64,000 bases of DNA from Mesorhabditis belari (lineage: Eukaryota; Nematoda; Chromadorea; Rhabditida; Rhabditidae): NCBI GenBank assembly GCA_958450365.1, contig CAUEEP010000735.1, positions 3,438,001 to 3,502,000 on the forward strand. Direction: 5' to 3'. Below are positions 1 through 13,300 of the stretch, piece after piece. A program made the translations under genes and the position numbers. The notes under the pieces were generated by a model, which was not told the DNA's origin, searched no databases, and was given only the letters and a program-made list of their open reading frames with translations. The stretch's first letter is position 1. Each line of letters opens with the position of its first letter.

Positions 1-699
1 GAGTGATTTTAAGCCATTTTTAACTGTTTTAGAGAGCAAAAATAGGCAAAAATTAGCCAAAATTAGCCAAAAATAGTTAGAAATACTCAAAAATTAGCCA
101 AAAATAGCCAAAAATCGACTCAAATCAACTCAAATCAACTTTTTACAACTTTAAACTTGTAAATTCTCTCTAAATTTCACTAGAAAGAAGAAATTTGAAC
201 AGAGATTTCGATGTAATTCTGATTAAAATCAACTTTTAGCATTCTCCGCACCAAATTTGACATTCGAAAGCGTCGCGGAAATCAAGAGAAATAGCCAAAA
301 AGGATAGAAATTAAGGAAAAATCTCGAAAATCAATGAAATCATCGAATTTTTTTGCAAATTTGCAAATTTTTTGTGAGATTTTACTCAAAATGTGATATT
401 TTAAAAGCTTTCTTTGTATTTAATAAAGTTTATGAACGTTAAAAATCAATAAAAGAGGTCTCTTCGGCAGAAAAAAAAGCAAAAATGAATGATTTTGAAT
501 GATTAAAAAGGGCAACAAATGAAAAAACGTCATTTCCTCACATTTTCAATCGTTTTTCAAGCTAAACCATAAAAATTTTGTTCTAAAATCCGTTTCCGAA
601 TCCGTTCCCAAATCCGTTTCCCTTTTCCTCATCTTGTCTTTATTTTGCCTCTATTTCTATCGTAATCTTGTCTCCAATCCATCCACTTTTTGTCTGATT
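1..699. other. AT-rich flank, no gene recognised
   Basis: No exon with family similarity was found. The first 120 bases carry a degenerate short repeat of AAAATTAGCCA type. The stretch lies beyond the 3' end of the metalloproteinase gene on the minus strand. Confidence 0.5.
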
Positions 700-1356
700 C
701 TACGAATTGGTCGCCTTATATACGAATAGGCAGTCTTATATACGAATTGGTCGCCTTATATACGAATAGGCAGTCTTATATACGAATTGGTTGCCTTATA
801 TACGAATTGACCGCCTTAAAGACGATTTGGTCTCCTTATATACGAATTGACCGCCGTAGAGACGAATTGGTCGCCTTATATACGAATTGACAGCCTTAAA
901 GACGAATTGGTCTCCTTATATACGAATTGACCGCCTTAGAGACGAATTGGTCGCCTTATATACGAATTGACCGCCTTAGAGACGAATTGGTCGCCTTATA
1001 TACGAATTGGCCGCCTTATATACGAATTGGTCGCCTTATATACGAATTGGTCGCCTTATATACGAATTGACCGCCTTAGAGACGAATTGGTCGCCTTATA
1101 TACGAATTGACCGCCTTAGAGACGAATTGGGCCATAACGAATGGCGCCTTATATACGAATTGGTCGCCTTATATACGAATTGGTCGCCTTATATACGAAT
1201 TGACCGCCTTAGAGACGAATTGGTCTCCTTATATACGAATTGACAGCCTTAAAGACGAATTGGTCGCCTTATAGACAAATTGACCGCCTTAGAGACGAAT
1301 TGGTCGCCTTATAGACAAATTGGCGGTCTTATATACGAGTTGGTATATTAAGCGAA
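700..1356. repeat. 20-bp tandem array (TATACGAATTGGTCGCCTTA family)
   Basis: About 32 units of 20 bp. The right half of the unit varies between GGTCGCC, GACCGCC and GGCCGCC, and TATATAC sometimes becomes TAGAGAC or TAAAGAC. The array ends about 35 bp beyond the stop codon of the minus-strand metalloproteinase gene, so it may lie in its 3' UTR or just past it. The same family recurs at ten or more places in the window. Confidence 0.95.
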
Positions 1357-1390
1357 TTGGTAGCCTAAAGCGCTATCCATTAAGAGGCTT

Positions 1391-4300
1391 TTAAAGCATC
1401 CGTTTTGACGCCAATAATGCAACAATTTCTTTTGAACTACGAACATGAGCCGTTGAATCCCACAACGCCTTCTGAAAGAACTCGAAAATTGCTATATTGA
1501 CGGGAAATTCCACAGAACTGGGGAAATAAAGACGATTTACAAAAGGACTCCAGTTTCAAAAAACCACCGTGCTTTTACCGCCACTTCTCATTCGATTAGC
1601 TCAATCTGGAATGCACAAGGCTTAATGGCATTAAAATTGGGTTGATCTGATAGAAACTGGAGGGGTCGGTTACGGTAGCTTTCTGAAATAGGTGTGTTTT
1701 AGAAAACTACCGTAATCTGGCCGCCAGTTTTCATTCGATTAAGCTAATCTGGAATGCACCAGGCTTAATGACATTGAAATTAAGGCGATCGGATAGAAAC
1801 TGGCGGTATCGGTTACAGTAGTTTCTGGATTAGGTGTGTTTTAGAAAACTACTGTAATTTGACCGCCAGTTTCCATTCGATTAGTCCAATCTGGAATGCA
1901 CAAGGCTTAATGGCATTGAAATTGAGGCGATCGGATAGAAACTGGCAGTCTTGCTTGACCCATTGTCTTGCTTGACCTAGAAATCTTGTCATTAGAACAA
2001 CTTTAGCTTCTTTCCTTGAAAACTGCATAAATAAGTAATACTTTATTAGAAAATTCGTCTTTTCAATGGCAATTCAACGGTAACTCAACGGCAATTCAAC
2101 CATTCGCTCAATGCTTGCTCTTTCTCAACGATTTCCTCGTCTACATTGTACAAGTAGACGCGATTATTTGTGAAGAGATAAAGTTGGGATTCGTCGTGGC
2201 TGGCTTTGATCGCTCCCTGAAAAAAATCCTTTTTTTGACGAATAGTAAGAGCTGTAAGCTTTACAGTAAGATCTACTGTAAACCCTACAGTAATCCGTAG
2301 GCTCTACAGTAGTCCGTAAGCCCTACAGTAAGCCGTAAGCTCTACAGTAACCCGTAAGCTCTACGACAAGCTCTACAGTAAGCCGTAAGCTCTACAGTAC
2401 CCGTAGGCTCTACAGTAAGCTCTACAGTAACCCGTAAGCTCTACGACAAGCTCTACAGTAACCTGTAAGCTCTACAGTACCCGTAGGCTCTACAGTAAGC
2501 TCTACAGTAACCCGTAAGCTCTACGACAAGCTCTACAGTAACCTGTAAGCTCTACAGTACCCGTAGGCTCTACAGTAAGCTCTACAGTAACCCGTAAGCT
2601 CTACGACAAGCTCTACAGTAACCTGTAAGCTCTACAGTACCCGTAGGCTCTACAGTAAGCTCTACAGTAACCCGTAAGCTCTACGACAAGCTCTACAGTA
2701 AGCCGTAAGCTCGACAGTACCCGTAGGCTCTACAGTAAGCTCTACAGTAACCCGTAAGCCCTAAAGCAAGCTCTACAGTAACCCGTAGGCTCTACAGTAA
2801 TCCGTAAGCTCTACAGCAAGCTCTACAGTAACCCGTGAGCCCTACAGTACCCGTAGGCTCTACAGTAATCCGTAAGCTCTACAGTAAGCTCTACAGTAAC
2901 CCGTGAGCCCTACAGTAAGCTCTACAGTAACCTGTAAGCTCTACAGTAACCCGTAAGCTCCAGAGTAAGCTCTACAGTAACCTGTAAGCTCTACAGTAAC
3001 CCGCAAGCTCTACACTAAGCTCTACAGTATCCCGTAAGCTCTACAGTAACCCCTACAGTAACCCCTACGATAAGCCTTACAGTAAGCCTTACAGTAAGCC
3101 TTACAGTAAGCCCTGATCCTTGTAACCTAATCTATCATTTCCCCTAGTTTAACCTTGCTATCCAGCTTGAAACTTACTCGAACATTACGTGGAAAATTCT
3201 GGAAATCGATTGGTTTGAACTCGGATGAGTTTCCAAGGCGAGAATCGTAAGTAGCGTATTTATAGTTTTTCTAAAAACGGTTAAAAACGGTGACGGTTAA
3301 ATTGTAAATCGAAATTCTGTAAAATCCTTACATCTAGCAACAAAATCGCTCCACTTTTGAAAGAAATCGCTCCGGTGAGGTGATGATACTGATCGAATCT
3401 TCTTTTATACGCGCTGAGGTAACGATTGAAAAAGTTTGAATGGAAATACGCGTGAAGAGTACCGCCACGCTGGAAAATGAGGATTTTCAAGCTATTTTTT
3501 TTGATCATTTGATGATTTGATGAAATTTTAATGTTTTTTTTTGTTAAATTCTAATCTTTTTGAAGACTTCAAAGTGCTTTTTATTAAAACAATAAAAGAA
3601 ATCAAAGATCTGGATGCCACAGAAGGGAATGGGATTGATAGATGTGAAAAAATGATCCTTCTAACTCTTTGCATACCTCAAAGAAGATCAATTTCCGCAT
3701 TCGATGATCCAAAACAGCCGCCTCGAGTTGTTGGGGTGGATCCGAGAAGATCTCATTGATCAAGTGTTGCTGAAAGATTCTCTAACGTTTGAAATTTTGA
3801 TCATTGAGCTCTCGCAGTCATTTAAAGTTTAAGATTTGCTTTTAAAACTTTAAAAATGCACTTGAAGCGTTCTCTATTTGTAGTTGAAAATCTTTACTTC
3901 AAAGACTTTCATTTTTCAATCAAAAGATCAAAATATATTCTATATAAGACGGCCAATTCGTATATAAGACGGCCAACTCATCTATAAGACGGCCAATACA
4001 TCTATAGGACGGCCAACTTGTATATAACACGGCCATGTCGTCTCTAAGACGACCAGATCGTATATAAGACGACCAGGTCGTATATAAGACGGCCAGGTCG
4101 TATATAAGGCGGCCAATTCGTATATAAGACGGTCAATTCGTATATAAGGCCGCGAATTCATATATAAGACGGCCAATTCGTATATAAGACGGCCAATTCG
4201 TATATAAGACGGCCAATTCGTATATAAGACGGCCAATTCGTATATAAGACGGCCAATTCGTATATAAGACGGCCAGGTCGTATATAAGAAGGCCAATACG

Positions 4301-7300
4301 TATATAAGACGGCCAATTCATATATAAGGCGGTCAATTCGTATATAAGATCGCCAATTCGTATATAAGACGACCAATTCGTATATAAGACGGCCAAATGA
4401 TACAGTAGGGTCCAAAAGTTTGGAACAATCACCTTCCGGCAACTTTAACTCGATGTAACTTGCGTTAAATACATTCAATTTTGTTACTTTAAAAACTATT
4501 TTTGTTGCATTTTTTGTGAACTTTCTGAATGTCTATTTGATTTTATTTGATATTTGATCTTTTTTTTGTCTTGCTCTTTTTCTTGGAACACCCATTTTTT
4601 AGGGGTCCAAAAGTTTGGAACAATTTCAAAAATATCAATTCATTTAACGATTAACCGGCAAAATTCAGTATTTTGTGGCGTATCCCTTTGCTTTAATAAC
4701 AGCTGCGCAACGATTTGGCATCGAATCAATCAAATTGTCAATGATTTGCCTTGGGATCTTAGTCCATTCCTCCTCAAGCGCTTTCATGAGTTCTGATGTT
4801 TTTGTGAAGTTTCTGGTTCGGATTTGTCGGTCCAAATGCTCCCAAAGATGCTCTATTGGATTCAGATCAGGGCTTTGAGCCGGCCATTGAAGCACATCGA
4901 CGTTTTTTTGTTGAAGCCATTGCTTAACACGCTGGGCCGTATGCTTCGGATCATTATCGTGCATGAAAATGAAGTCGTTGGCCAAGTTGTTTCTGCCGTG
5001 TGGAAGCATATGGGTCTTCAAGATGTTTTCATAAACAGCTGCATCCATAATACCATTGATTCGGACAATTGGACCGACACCGTATCGTGAAAAACAACCT
5101 AAATTCAAATAAGCTCCGTTGATAATGGAGGTAACCAACCCCAAACGATAACTGATCCACCGCCGTGTTTGACTGTTGGAATTTGATACTTTGGATTGTT
5201 TCTTTGATTAATTGGACGTCTAATGTATCGAATTCCATTGGTGGAAAAGAGCTCATATTTGCTTTCGTCACTCCACAATACATCACTCCAATCATCAGCC
5301 GACCAGTCTTTGTACTTCTTGGCAAACTCGAGCCGAGCCTTCACGTTCTTGCCGGAAATCAACGGCTTTCGAGACGGACGACTTCCTTTGAGTCCTTGTC
5401 TCGTAAACAGCAATATTTTATTGCTTTTTAAATCATAAAATGACTTTAAGATGCGCTTAGCCGTCGTTTTGGAGAGCGAAACTCCATAGCTTGACTCGGC
5501 GTCTCGACGTAGATCAGCTGAATTGAGGCGTGGATTCTTCTTAAATGGAAGCACAAGTGTCCTCTCATCACGCTCATCCAGTTTAGCTGGCCTTCCCTTT
5601 GTTGCTGCTCGTTTCACATTTCCGGAAACCTTCCATTTGTTATAAATCTTGGTTACTGCTGAATGGGTGACACCGAATGTTGTGGCGACTTCTTGACGGC
5701 TCTTTCCTCGATTTACTTCAGCCACAATAAGTTCTTTATCATACTCCGTCAAATTCGAACGATTTGGCATCTTAAAATTAAAAATGTATTGATATTTTTG
5801 AAATTGTTCCAAACTTTTGGACCCCTAAAAAATGGGTGTTCCAAGAAAAAGAGCAAGACAAAAAAAAGATCAAATATCAAATAAAATCAAATAGACATTC
5901 AGAAAGTTCACAAAAAATGCAACAAAAATAGTTTTTAAAGTAACAAAATTGAATGTAATTAACGCAAGTTACATCGAGTTAAAGTTGCCGGAAGGTGATT
6001 GTTCCAAACTTTTGGACCCTACTGTATATAAGACGGCCAATTCGTATATAAGACGGCCAATTCGTATATAAGACGGCCAATTCGTATATAAGACGACCAA
6101 TTCATATATAAGACGGCCAATGCGTAAAGATCAAAATATATTCTTTTTTACAACCTTGACAATTCGGCGTTGATCGTTAAAAATAAAAAGTGTGTTCCCA
6201 TCAAAAATGAGTGTTGATGAGCCGTCTAAAAAGGTATAAACAATTGAAAAAAACTGAAAAATTGTCGGATTTCTCAGCAAGATTTAAAATTGAGAATTGG
6301 AAATAAAAACCTGCAACAATTGCGTCAATCTTCACCGGACAACTCGTGCTTTTCGGGGTCTCATCGGTTGGTCGGTCGTTTCCTAAAGTTTAGATGTTTT
6401 CTTCGCGTTTTATTTCGATCTGTGTGCTTATAGGACGATAATTTTTCTAATAGAAGGGCATGCCCGTCGCTTTTTCAACCACCCAAAATCGTAAGCCGGA
6501 TTTGAACCAGGGACAAAAGAACGAGAGCTCTAGGCCAATATAGTGGAGTGGAGTGGAGCCAAAATAGATTGTCTAATAGATTAGGCCACCACATCATGTT
6601 TACAAATCTCTGTAGAACCCTTAAGACTCGTGGGTACGCCCGTTCTTGGATGCCCAATTTTCACGTAAACTTTGAAGCTAAATATCTCAAAATTTTAGCA
6701 TCATCAGCCCCAAACGAAATACAACATCGGAGTCAGCGCAAAAAACTAAACAAGATGTGCTAGGTGTCGGTCAAAATCAAAATCAAAACCGAAATCAAAA
6801 CCGAAATGTAAACCCAAAAGCATCTCTAGTGACGCTATTCTTTATTCAAACTAGCATTCCCAAAGGCGACGAATATTGGGGGACTCGTGGACATTGATAC
6901 GTTCAACTATTTACCACGTAGATCCCACGGTACCCCGTCCCGGAGCCCCACAGCACGGAGCTCTCCCCTCCCGAAGCTCTCCCCTCCATCACGAAGCCTG
7001 GGAAGGAAGGCTTCAGGAGGGGAGGCTCCGGGAGCGGAGGCTTCAGGAGGGGAGGCTTCAGGAGGGGAGGCTCCGTGATGGGGGCTCTGGGAGCGTGGGC
7101 CCCGGGAGGGTGAAGCGGGGGGGGCATCACGGAGCCCCCCTCCAGGAGCCTTTCCTCCCGGAGCCTTTCCTCTAGGAGCCTTTCGTCCCGGAGCCCCTCT
7201 CCCGGAGCCTCTCTCCCAGAACCCCCCTCCCGAAGCCCCCGCTCACCGTACTTTTCCTCCAACAACTTTTGCAAACTTGTCAGCTTTGAGCTAATTTTTA

Positions 7301-10300
7301 TGTGCTTCATTAGAAAATGATCTGTTGGATGAAATACTAGCAAAATGATTCAAAACTTGAACACTAATGAAAAGAAAAAGGGTTTCTTCGTAAAAGTAGA
7401 TAATGAAAAGCTATCGAAAGCTTTCTTTATACCTTATTGAATATGAAGAAATGAAATAGAAAGCGGATAAGATTATGATGGAAAAGTTACAGTTTTTTTC
7501 CAAAATTTTTCATCTTTTAGCTTTACTCGTAAAGATATTGGAAGCTTTTTTGAAATTTAAAGTTGAAGATTTACACGTTTCCCGAGAATTTCCAATTAAA
7601 ATCTTCAATTTTAGATCAACTGAAAGCAAAAAAAACAATTTGGTAACTTTGGTAACGTTTTTTTTCCGCCTCAAATCTTTCAAAACGAAGGAAAATCGCG
7701 AAAAGCGGCGGAAAGGCTATTGATCTGAGGGTCGCTGGTTCGACTCCCACCAGTGACAATATTTTTCAAAAATTTTTTGCTAAGATTCTGAAAATGCGTG
7801 TCTAGGGGTTATTTTGGACGCTGATCACGAAAAACATGTTTTTAGCCTAGGTTTCTGCACGGAAAACTAACGAAACGTGAAAACATCCATTTTTTTGGCT
7901 GTTTTGGCTCTGTCGCCCTTTACTAAAATAGCTGTAAAAACATTTAGAAAAGAGATATCTCAAAACGGTTTTCACCAATCGATCCGTCTTGAATTCAGCT
8001 TTAGGATGAGCTATAAAACGTCAAAATTGGACAATTGGAAATTGGAATTTAAGGTCCTCTGCCAAAAAATGATTTAGAGTTGTTTGAGTTGATTTAAAGC
8101 TTCTTTAAACTTGAAATTTCCACCTTTTCCCCCAAATTTCCAATTAAAATCTTCAATTTTCGACAGCTGAAAGCAAAAAAACAAATTTGGTAACCTTGGA
8201 AACGTTTTTTTTCTTTTTTTCGCCTCAAATCTTTCAAATCTTTCTCAAATCTTTATCGTAAATCTTAATTACAAAGAGAAAACACTTTTTATTTAATCGA
8301 TATGTATATTTCTCTCGATGTAGACAAATTTCTCGTCTTTTTGCAAATTCGCAACTTTACCACTAGAGCGCTCGATAAAAACGTCGCTACCGAGTTTCGT
8401 TTCGCCGTCGCGTTGAGCTAAAGACTGGACTTACGGTGGTTTTGGGCAAACTGGAAGTCACATTATAGGTTTTCATCAAAATCTCAAGGTTAGGTTTCAT
8501 TTGAATTTCAAAGTATTTTCAATGCTTTGAGCTACCCCTTAAATTTGACTTATTCTTGAACTAAGAGCTCGGTTTTACGATGTTTTTGAGCAAACTGGAA
8601 GTCACATTATAGGTTTTCATCAAAATTTCAAGGTTAGGTTTCATTTGAATTTCAAAGTATTTTCAGGGTTTTGAACTGCCCTTAAATTTGACCCATTCTT
8701 TAGCTAAGAGCTCGATTTTACGATGTTTTTGGGCAAACTGGAAGTCACATTATAGGTTTTCATCAAAATCTCAAGGTTAGGTTTCATTTGAATTTCAAAG
8801 TATTTTCAATGCTTTGAGCTACCCCTTAAATTTGACTTATTCTTTAGCTAAAAGCTGGATTTTGCGATGTTTTTGAGCAAACTGGAAGTCACATTATAGG
8901 TTTTCATCAAAATTTCAAGGTTAGGTTTCATTTGAAATTCAAAGTATTTTCAGGGTTTTGAACTGCCCTTAAATTTGACCCATTCTTTAGCTAAGCGCTA
9001 GATTTTACGATGTTTTTGGGCAAACTGGAAGTCATCTTATAGGTTTTCACCAAAATTTTAGTAATATAGCCAGCTTAAACTAAGATTTCATTTTTGAGAT
9101 TTCATTTTCGCCTTGCTTTTTTACCGATTTTGAGTGAATTTAAAGGAAAATATTTTAAGGGTCTTCTAAACTGGAAGTCACATCATAGGTTTTCCCTAGA
9201 ATTGCAGAGTATTTTCAAGGTTTTGAGTTGCCCTTAAATTTGGCCTATTCTTGAACTAAGAGCTCGGTTTTACGATGCTTTTGGGCAAACTGGAAGTCAC
9301 ATTATAGGTTTTCATCAAAATTTCAAGGTTAGGTTTCATTTGAAATTCAAAGTATTTTCTAAGTTTGAGCTACCCCTTAAATTCGGCCTATTCTTTAGCT
9401 GAAAGCCGGATTTTACGATATTTTTGGGCAAACTGGAAGTCACATTATAGGTTTTCATCAAAATTTCAAGGTTATCTTTCATTTGAACTCAAAGGTATTT
9501 TCAGGGTTTTGAGCTGCCCTTAAATTTGACACATTCTTGAGCTAAGAGCTCGATTTTACGATGGTTTTGGGCAAACTGGAAGTCACATTATAGGTTTTCA
9601 CCAAAATTTTAGTAATATAGCCAGCTTAAACTAAGGTGGTCCCATGGGGCTATATCGTATATAAGGCGGCTCTTTAGATAAGGCGTATATAAGCTGACCA
9701 ATTCATTTTAAGCTGGGTTTTGAGTAAACTGGAAGTCACATTATAGATTTTCACCACAATTTAACTGATATAGCCAACTTAAACTAAGGTGGTCCCATGG
9801 GGCTATATCGTATATAAGGCGGCTCTTTAGCTAAGGTGTATATAAGCCGACCAATTCGTTTTAAGCTGGGTTTTGAGCAAACTGGAAGTCACATTATAGA
9901 TTTTCATCAAAATTTCAAGGTTATCTTTCATTTGAACTCAAATGAAAGATAATTTACGATCTTACGATGCTTTTGGTCTTTCTGAAAGGCACACTTTAGG
10001 ATTTCGATACGCTTTCAATTTTTGATTCTTGCCTAAGCTAAAGCTTGGACTGATCTTAGAAAACAGTCTTGGTTAACAGCTGCAATTTCCCACCATTATG
10101 GTTAACCGGATCAGCAGCTCCAATCTCAATTTCATCATTTGCGGGTCTTCGGGTTGGGAGAGCTGGAGCTGGAGCTCTCTCGCGTTTCCCTAAAAAGCTC
10201 TGTATCAATTTGCAATTCTCCCTAAGCTATTAGACTTTTAGACAAGTAACAATTGTAGTAATTGTTCGAAATCACAATTTTGAGCTTTTAAAACATACTA

Positions 10301-13300
10301 GAGCTTTTTTGAAAGAAAAGGACTTGACAAAAAGTTTTCAACAAATGGTTGCTCATTTTACCGTCTCCACTTACCATAAATCTTCTGAATGGCAGCAATG
10401 TCCACTTGGTGTAAAGTCGGCTCGATGTAGCGACCGCGAACATCGATTGGTTCCTAAATATACAGAATTGGCCGTCTTATATACGAATTGGCCGTCTTAT
10501 ATACGAGTTGGCCGTCTTATATACGAATTGGCCTTCTTATATATGAATTGGCCGTCTTATATATGAGTTGGCCGTCTTATATACGAATTGGCCGTCTTAT
10601 ATACGAGTTGGCCGTCTTATATACGAATTGGCCGTCTTATATACGAGTTGGCCTTCTTATATATGAATTGGCCGTCTTATATATGAATTGGCCGTCTTAT
10701 ATATAAATTGGCCGTCTTATATACGAATTGGCCGTCTTATATACGAATTGACTGTCTTATATATGAGTTGACCGTCTTATATACGAATTGGCCATCTGAT
10801 ATACAAATTGGCCGTCTTATATACGAATTGGCCGTCTTATATACGAATTGGTCGTCTTATATATGAATTGACCGTCTTATATATAAATTGACTGTCTTAT
10901 ATATGAGTTGACCGTCTTATATACGAATTGGCCATCTGATATACAAATTGGCCGTCTTATATACGAATTGGCCGTCTTATATACGAATTGGCCTTCTTAT
11001 ATATGAATTGGCCGTCTTATATACGAATTGGCCTTCTTATATATGAATTGGCCGTCTTATATACGAATTGGCCTTCTTATATATGAATTGGCCGTCTTAT
11101 ATACGAATTGGCCTTCTTATATATGAATTGGCCGTCTTATATACGAATTGGCCGTCTTATATACGAATCTTTGTATAGAAAATGAATTTACCTTATACGA
11201 GAAGTACATAATCGAGTTCTTGTTCTCTAAATGATCAACACCAAGCGTGTGCCCGATCTCGTGAATCGCCACATAAAGCAAATCAGTGTACTCACGTCTA
11301 GATTTCATTGAAGTCAGATCTTTAAAACTCATCCCTGCCTCTACCTGATCTTTTCCGCATCTTTATACGTCCATTTCTCATCATCATCGAAGTGCAATTG
11401 ACCGTTTGGCGGGTAAAGAGCATGAGCAAGAACTCCACCTAAAAGGGGAACTATTGGATCAAAGATCAAAGTCAGATCAAAACCAAGATATTGGATATTT
11501 CGAATCCCTTTTTGCAGAAAAGTAGTTCTTTTCTGTGAAATCTTATTTGCTGCTTTGATTTTGAATATCTCTGATTCTTTTGTCCTTTCTCTAAAGATTG
11601 TTTGTGTGATAAAAAGAGAAGACGGAGCTCAATTCTTTGGCTCAATCGTTGGCTTAATTCTTGGCTTAATTCTTGGCTCAATCGTGGCTCAATCATTGGC
11701 TCAATTGTGGCTGAATCGTGGCTCAATCATTGGCTCAATCGTGGCTCAATTGTTGGCTGAATCGTGGCTCAATCCTGGCTCAATTGTTGGCTGAATCGTG
11801 GCTCAATCGTGGCTCAATTGTTGGCTGAATCAGGGCTCAATCATTGGCTCAATCGTGGCTGAATCGTGGCTCAATCATTGGCCCAATCGTGGCTCAATTG
11901 TTGGCTGAATCGTGGCTCAATCGTGGCTCAATTGTTGGCTGAATGGTGGCTCAATCGTGGCTCAATTGTTGGCTGAATCGTGGCTCAATCGTGGCTCAAT
12001 TGTTGGCTGAATCGTGGCTCAATCGTGGCTCAATTGTTGGCTGAATGGTGGCTCAATCGTGGCTCAATTGTTGGCTGAATCGTGGCTCAATCGTGGCTCA
12101 ATTGTTGGCTGAATCGTGGCTCAATCGTGGCTCAATCATTGGCTCAATCATTGGCTCAATCGTGGCTCAATTGTTGGCTGAATCGTGGCTCAATCGTGGC
12201 TCAATTGTTGGCTGAATGGTGGCTCAATCGTGGCTCAATTGTTGGCTGAATCGTGGCTCAATCGTGGCTCAATTGTTGGCTGAATCGTGGCTCAATCGTG
12301 GCTCAATTGTTGGCTGAATGGTGGCTCAATCGTGGCTCAATTGTTGGCTGAATCGTGGCTCAATCGTGGCTCAATCATTGGCTCAATCATTGGCTCAATC
12401 GTGGCTCAATTGTTGGCTGAATGGTGGCTCAATCGTGGCTCAATTGTTGGCTGAATCGTGGCTCAATCGTGGCTCAATTGTTGGCTGAATCGTGGCTCAA
12501 TCGTGGCTCAATTGTTGGCTGAATGGTGGCTCAATCGTGGCTCAATTGTTGGCTGAATCGTGGCTCAATCGTGGCTCAATTGTTGGCTGAATCAGGGCTC
12601 AATCATTGGCTCAATCGTGGCAGAATCGTGGCTCAATCATTGGCCCAATCGTGGCTCAATTGTTGGCTCAATCGTGGCTCAATCGTGGCTCAATTGTTGG
12701 CTGAATGGTGGCTCAATCGTGGCTCAATTGTTGGCTGAATGGTGGCTCAATCGTGGCTCAATTGTTGGCTGAATCGTGGCTCAATCGTGGCTCAATCATT
12801 GGCTCAATCATTGGCTCAATCGTGGCTGAATCGTGGCTCAATCATTGGCCCAATCGTGGCTCAATTGTTGGCTGAATCGTGGCTCAATCGTGGCTCAATT
12901 GTTGGCTGAATCGTGGCTGAATCGTGGCTCAATCATTAGCTCAATTGTTGACCCAATCGCTCAATCGATCATTCCCCATCAGTTCCCCTCTCAAGCACGT
13001 TTTGCAGTGCTCAAACTAAACTTAAGCTGAAACTGACCGGTTCCATCGAAAGGATAATAGCAACCGCGATGTTGTTGCACTTTGAACCCAATCTAAATCT
13101 CTAATTTTGCGTTTAAATCAAACAAAATAACAAAATATTGATATTATTTCATTTTTTATTTTTTTAATCTTTGATTTTTGGCAAAAGATGTGTCTAAAGA
13201 AAAGGAAAATGTTTATATTTCGCTCTTTTTTTCTCAGCTTCTTTTTTTCCTTTTCCTTTTGCTTTGAAAGCCTTCAATTTTCTCAAAAGATTGAATTACT

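Larger units (their letters stand above)
4403..6024 (-). mobile_element. Tc1-like DNA transposon with 237-bp inverted repeats (IR/DR type)
   Basis: 1622-bp element flanked by TA at 4401-4402 and 6025-6026, the expected Tc1/mariner target duplication. Left repeat 4403-4639 and right repeat 5788-6024 are both 237 bp and differ at about one or two positions. Each contains two copies of a GGTCCAAAAGTTTGGAACAAT block, one at the outer end and one at the inner end, which is the IR/DR arrangement. One transposase gene occupies the interior. It lies in the same orientation as the host metalloproteinase gene, inside its intron 15. The near-identity of the repeats and the intact coding sequence indicate a recent insertion. 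Confidence 0.96.

Noticed and set aside
3541..3759. Plus-strand 72-codon ORF and a plus-strand frame reading [16 protein letters not shown]
   Set aside because: The opposite strand encodes hemopexin blades ([17 protein letters not shown] and others) with matching splice phases, so the plus frames are shadows.
8293..8417. Exon 12 read to a stop at 8295-8293 next to an AATAAA
   Set aside because: A good GTAAAG donor at 8360 keeps phase with the exon at 7321-7247 and the hemopexin exons. A short terminal isoform remains possible.
10056..10093. Stop codon ending the metalloproteinase at exon 11 (334 aa, no hemopexin)
   Set aside because: Reading through the GTGGGA donor is possible, but splicing there keeps phase to three hinge exons and a full hemopexin domain. 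Kept only as an alternative isoform.
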